A DNA stretch of 64,000 nt from Laspinema palackyanum D2a (GTDB lineage Bacteria; Cyanobacteriota; Cyanobacteriia; Cyanobacteriales; Laspinemataceae): the NCBI GenBank assembly GCA_025370845.1, contig JAMXFF010000027.1, positions 43,992 through 107,991 on the forward strand. Direction: 5' to 3'. Positions 61,429 through 64,000 of this stretch are shown here, piece by piece; positions within the stretch are counted from its first letter, which is position 1; the number at the start of each line of letters is the position of its first letter. A program made the position numbers and the translations under genes. Under the pieces are notes generated by a model, which was not told where the DNA came from, did no database searches, and saw only the letters and a list, made by a program, of their open reading frames with translations.

Positions 61429-62019
61429 TTACAGGATGTCAAATCCTGCTTCTCCTAATGCGCGATCGTAGATATCGAGGGTATGGAGTGCGATCGCCCA
61501 TTCGCGAAGATACTCAAAGTCTAAATCCTCATTCTGTACTTTCAGCATCCAGACGAGATCGCGCCACAGTTGATCTCCATTGCGATCGCTATCCCGATAT
61601 TCAATCAGTTTTTCTAAGAAAATATCTTCCAAGGACGGTATCCACAGCGATCGTTCGGGGTTCAGTTGCACGCTGATCGACTTGCGCCGACTAAAGAGAG
61701 ACTGCCAAAACGATTCATCTTTTAACAGCAACAGATTCACCGCAATATTTGTCTCTTTATGGACTAAAGTAAACCCCGATTGCGCCCGAATCGCTTCTCG
61801 CATGGCCGCTTCTGTGACCTTGAAATGGGGTTCAACCGCCTCAAACAATCCCGCCACCTTATCCCGACGCAAATCGACGATCAGCCCAATAAAACTCGGA
61901 AGCTGGCGGTCCGTTTTCAGCGCCCGGGCTAACCCACTTTCCGTCACATAAGGAATTAATAATCCTTCAAAAATTTTAACCAGTTTTAAAATAATTTTAA
62001 TCGGATCTGCATTAGACAC
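61429..62019 (-). CDS. Nucleotidyltransferase-fold protein with degenerate active site
   Basis: A 196-aa protein. From about residue 45 it follows a family of nucleotidyltransferase-fold proteins (DUF6036-like): VDLRRDKVAGLFEAVEPHFK, AMREAIRAQSGFTLVHKETN, PSLEDIFLEKLIEYRDSDRN and then DLVWMLKVQNEDLDFEYLRE. The region that normally holds the GS motif and D-x-D catalytic pair reads ESGLARALKTDRQLPSFIGL, without either. It is thus probably catalytically inactive or strongly diverged. It is convergent with cas6. Relatives include toxin/antitoxin-like NTases, but no partner gene is adjacent. Function unknown. Confidence 0.65.
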   Translation of the reverse strand: MSNADPIKIILKLVKIFEGLLIPYVTESGLARALKTDRQLPSFIGLIVDLRRDKVAGLFEAVEPHFKVTEAAMREAIRAQSGFTLVHKETNIAVNLLLLKDESFWQSLFSRRKSISVQLNPERSLWIPSLEDIFLEKLIEYRDSDRNGDQLWRDLVWMLKVQNEDLDFEYLREWAIALHTLDIYDRALGEAGFDIL

Positions 62020-62234
62020 AGTTTTTCTCCTGTTTTTGTTGTTTGAGTTTAATTGAGTGGCTCTGGAAATCAGACCCTCTGCGCCGCCAAAACTGCCGCT
62101 AATTCATTTTATTATTCATCAATAATAGAATAATTTAATCCAACTGTCAACCAACCCTAAGAAACAGCGAGTTTGTAGTAAAGACTTGCTGTTTCTTAGC
62201 TCGTCGTCACCACTTGCTGTGGTTTCCTCGGGAG

Positions 62235-63851
62235 TTATCCCCGTCGCCAATCTACCCCACAACCGATCGCAGCTAGTCCCCAGAAGCCGAATAATAACCA
62301 ATCTCCCCATCGCACATATAAGGTTTGAGTTTGGCGTCGGTAAATCGTATCCGCATGAATTTGATAGGTATTCGGTTCGGAAATCCAGATGGTTTTGCCT
62401 TGGGGATTGACGATCGCCGAATAACCTGTATTGGTGGCACGAACGGCCCAGCGATCGGTCTCGATCGCCCGCATCACGTCTTGAGCATGATGTTGTTCCA
62501 TCATGGTTGCGGTATAATGAGCATCATTAGACGCACTCAGGATAAACTCACCTCCGGCTGCTGCTTGGCGTCGAAACAGTTCAGAAAAGGCAGAATCATA
62601 ACAAATTCCGGCGATCGCTCGTCCGAAGGGCGTATCAAATACTTGATCCGGTTTCCCCGCCACTAACCGCGCCTCTAATGGTGATAACCTGGAGACGATT
62701 TTACCAAAAATTTCCTCAAATGGAATATATTCTCCCAAGGGAACCAGCTTGGTTTTATCGTACCGGCTAAAGGTTTCTCCATCGGGAGTTACCGTGACTA
62801 AACTATTGGTAAAATTGCCCTCTCCACTCCCAAAGGTTCCCACCCAAGCCACGGCATTATAATCCCGAATTGCTTGATAAAAGGAACTGTAACGGATATT
62901 TTCTGGCGTCCATAAATAGGGAAATGCTGTTTCTGGAATCAAGATGCCATCCACTCCCGCCTCGGCTAACTGTTGATAGCCTGTGGTATATCCTTCCAAG
63001 GCGCGACGCCATCCCTGGGAATCAAACTTAATCTCATTGGGAATATTACCTTGAATGATGCCAACGGTTAAGGCAGTTTCTGGAGATTGGGTCAGGGGGC
63101 GATTGTAGAGAGCAAATCCAATTCCATGTAAAATTAGGAATAAAATAATCGGAGAAGCTAATAATAATTTTCGGGTTCGGGTGGGAGAGTTTTGGTCAGA
63201 ATTGAAGGACAGGATGGCTTCAGCAATCAACCCATTGACGATGACGATCGCCCCGGTAATTGTGGTCGGTCCCGATAGTTGTCCCAGGTGCAAAATCACT
63301 AAATTTTGATGACTTTGGGTATAGGCGAGGGCAGTCCACCAGAGGTTTCCGGCACTCCAAATCGCTTCTAAACTACACCAAATGGCAGTGGCGATCGCCA
63401 CCCGGACCCAGGGAGAGGGAGGATGTCCAAAAACCTTTGTAAATAGGCGAATTATTGCGGTTAGGGTGATAGCCCAAAGGGTGACTAATGCCGCACCCAA
63501 GAGGGTGATAAAGGTCCAACAAAAGGAGGCGATCGCCAAACTTGCCAGCCAAGGAACCCCCAACCAAGTCATCGGATGAATTCCGGTAATCCAAAACAAG
63601 GCGATGCCGTGATATCCGATTCCCCATAATAAAGGCCATCCTAAAAATTTCCAGTGAAAGATTCTTTGAGTTGCTGATGATTTTTCTCCGGGTTTTACTA
63701 GAAGAATCCACAGGGGAACTAAGGCAATCCAAGCCAAGGGCCAAGCGTTGACAGGGGCCGGAGTTAATCCCATCAAAATACCACCGAATAAAGCGGCGGC
63801 CAATCTCCAGAAATTGTTGGATTTTAAAGCAAGGTTGAGAGAATTGAACAC
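62235..63851 (-). CDS. lnt: Apolipoprotein N-acyltransferase
   Basis: A 538-aa inner-membrane enzyme that adds the third acyl chain to lipoproteins. Several N-terminal helices (LAAALFGGILMGLTPAPVNA; LAIASFCWTFITLLGAALVT) are followed by a periplasmic nitrilase domain with the catalytic Glu (LIPETAFPYLW), Lys (YDKTKLVPLGEYIPFEE) and Cys (AGICYDSAFSELFRR), and a final helix. All three catalytic residues are present. Substrates in this window would include the ZnuA and FhuD lipoproteins. It is monocistronic here. Confidence 0.95.
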   Translation of the reverse strand: MFNSLNLALKSNNFWRLAAALFGGILMGLTPAPVNAWPLAWIALVPLWILLVKPGEKSSATQRIFHWKFLGWPLLWGIGYHGIALFWITGIHPMTWLGVPWLASLAIASFCWTFITLLGAALVTLWAITLTAIIRLFTKVFGHPPSPWVRVAIATAIWCSLEAIWSAGNLWWTALAYTQSHQNLVILHLGQLSGPTTITGAIVIVNGLIAEAILSFNSDQNSPTRTRKLLLASPIILFLILHGIGFALYNRPLTQSPETALTVGIIQGNIPNEIKFDSQGWRRALEGYTTGYQQLAEAGVDGILIPETAFPYLWTPENIRYSSFYQAIRDYNAVAWVGTFGSGEGNFTNSLVTVTPDGETFSRYDKTKLVPLGEYIPFEEIFGKIVSRLSPLEARLVAGKPDQVFDTPFGRAIAGICYDSAFSELFRRQAAAGGEFILSASNDAHYTATMMEQHHAQDVMRAIETDRWAVRATNTGYSAIVNPQGKTIWISEPNTYQIHADTIYRRQTQTLYVRWGDWLLFGFWGLAAIGCGVDWRRG

Positions 63852-63902
63852 GGCTATTGGTTGAAATTTAGGTCCGGTTTGTTAATACAAATTAGTTATA
63901 AA

Positions 63903-63950
63903 GCAACAACCGGCGGGGGTTAAAACCCCATACGCATCAAGCTAAGGCTA
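63903..63950. repeat. Partial copy of the GCAACAACCGGCGGGGG element
   Basis: GCAACAACCGGCGGGGGTTA then AAACCCC, the same start as the units at 9831 and 9920 and, inverted, at 22928. The remainder diverges. Confidence 0.65.
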
Positions 63951-64000
63951 AAATGCTTATGGTTTAAAAGTTTTCAGGGATGGGGCCTCCCTGAAAACTA

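Noticed and set aside
59774..64000. CRISPR array or further cas genes near cas6
   Set aside because: I looked for evenly spaced direct repeats on both sides of cas6 and saw none within the window; only dispersed palindromes occur.
1..64000. tRNA and rRNA genes
   Set aside because: Scanning by eye for T-loop and acceptor-stem patterns gave no candidate I could fold; a tRNAscan run would be needed to exclude them fully.

Overview
The window is cyanobacterial chromosome. The HIP1 octamer GCGATCGC and close variants occur throughout. Many genes belong to families largely confined to cyanobacteria: a PAP/fibrillin, KGK-domain proteins, DUF2949, DUF3352 and an AMIN-TonB receptor fusion. The density of palindromic and MITE-like repeats suggests a filamentous, Oscillatoriales-type genome; that placement is inference. 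I saw no rRNA, tRNA, CRISPR array or intact insertion sequence.

Layout. 1-1775: four small exported proteins in a row on the minus strand, one cut by the window edge. 2281-3273: msrB and a fibrillin. 3274-5585: sparse DNA with at least one convincing overlooked small gene (42 aa). 5586-6728: two proteins sharing a KGK-like C-terminal motif. 6915-11132: pepP, a small conserved protein and the agmatine-to-putrescine pair aguA/aguB, separated by a tandemly duplicated repeat element. 11110-14432: zinc uptake (znuA, znuC, znuB) with an SmtB-type zinc sensor inserted in reverse orientation. 14753-19053: a multi-AAA ATPase and a coiled-coil partner, function unknown. 19258-24808: a duplicated WP-repeat protein, DUF2949, guaA, repeats and a DUF3352 protein.

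25325-43415 is a complete citrate-hydroxamate (schizokinen-type) siderophore locus. It holds a TonB-dependent receptor, then 2,4-diaminobutyrate aminotransferase and decarboxylase (giving 1,3-diaminopropane), an NIS synthetase, an N-acetyltransferase, an N-hydroxylase, an MFS exporter and a second NIS synthetase. These are followed by a FhuC-FhuD-FhuB importer and a sucrase/ferredoxin-like [2Fe-2S] protein. A TonB with its own promoter region follows at 43926. Near-identical 19-bp palindromes precede the receptor and the biosynthetic operon, and a related one precedes tonB; they are probably Fur-type operators.

45682-52994 holds a 16-unit MORN protein, a PEBP-family protein, a GH13 glucan enzyme, a cardiolipin synthase and an EEP-family phosphoesterase. 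53578-62019 looks like an accessory, signalling or defence-like region: an HTH/TIR-like/AAA_35 protein, an exported protein, an AAA_35-WD40 protein with 13 visible WD units, a Cas6 without other cas genes or an array but with a C-terminal helix-turn-helix, and a nucleotidyltransferase-fold protein lacking its catalytic motifs. lnt closes the window.

The best candidates for something undescribed are the multi-AAA/coiled-coil pair (14.7-19.1 kb), the orphan Cas6-HTH beside STAND-like ATPases (53.6-62 kb) and the exported protein cluster at the left edge.
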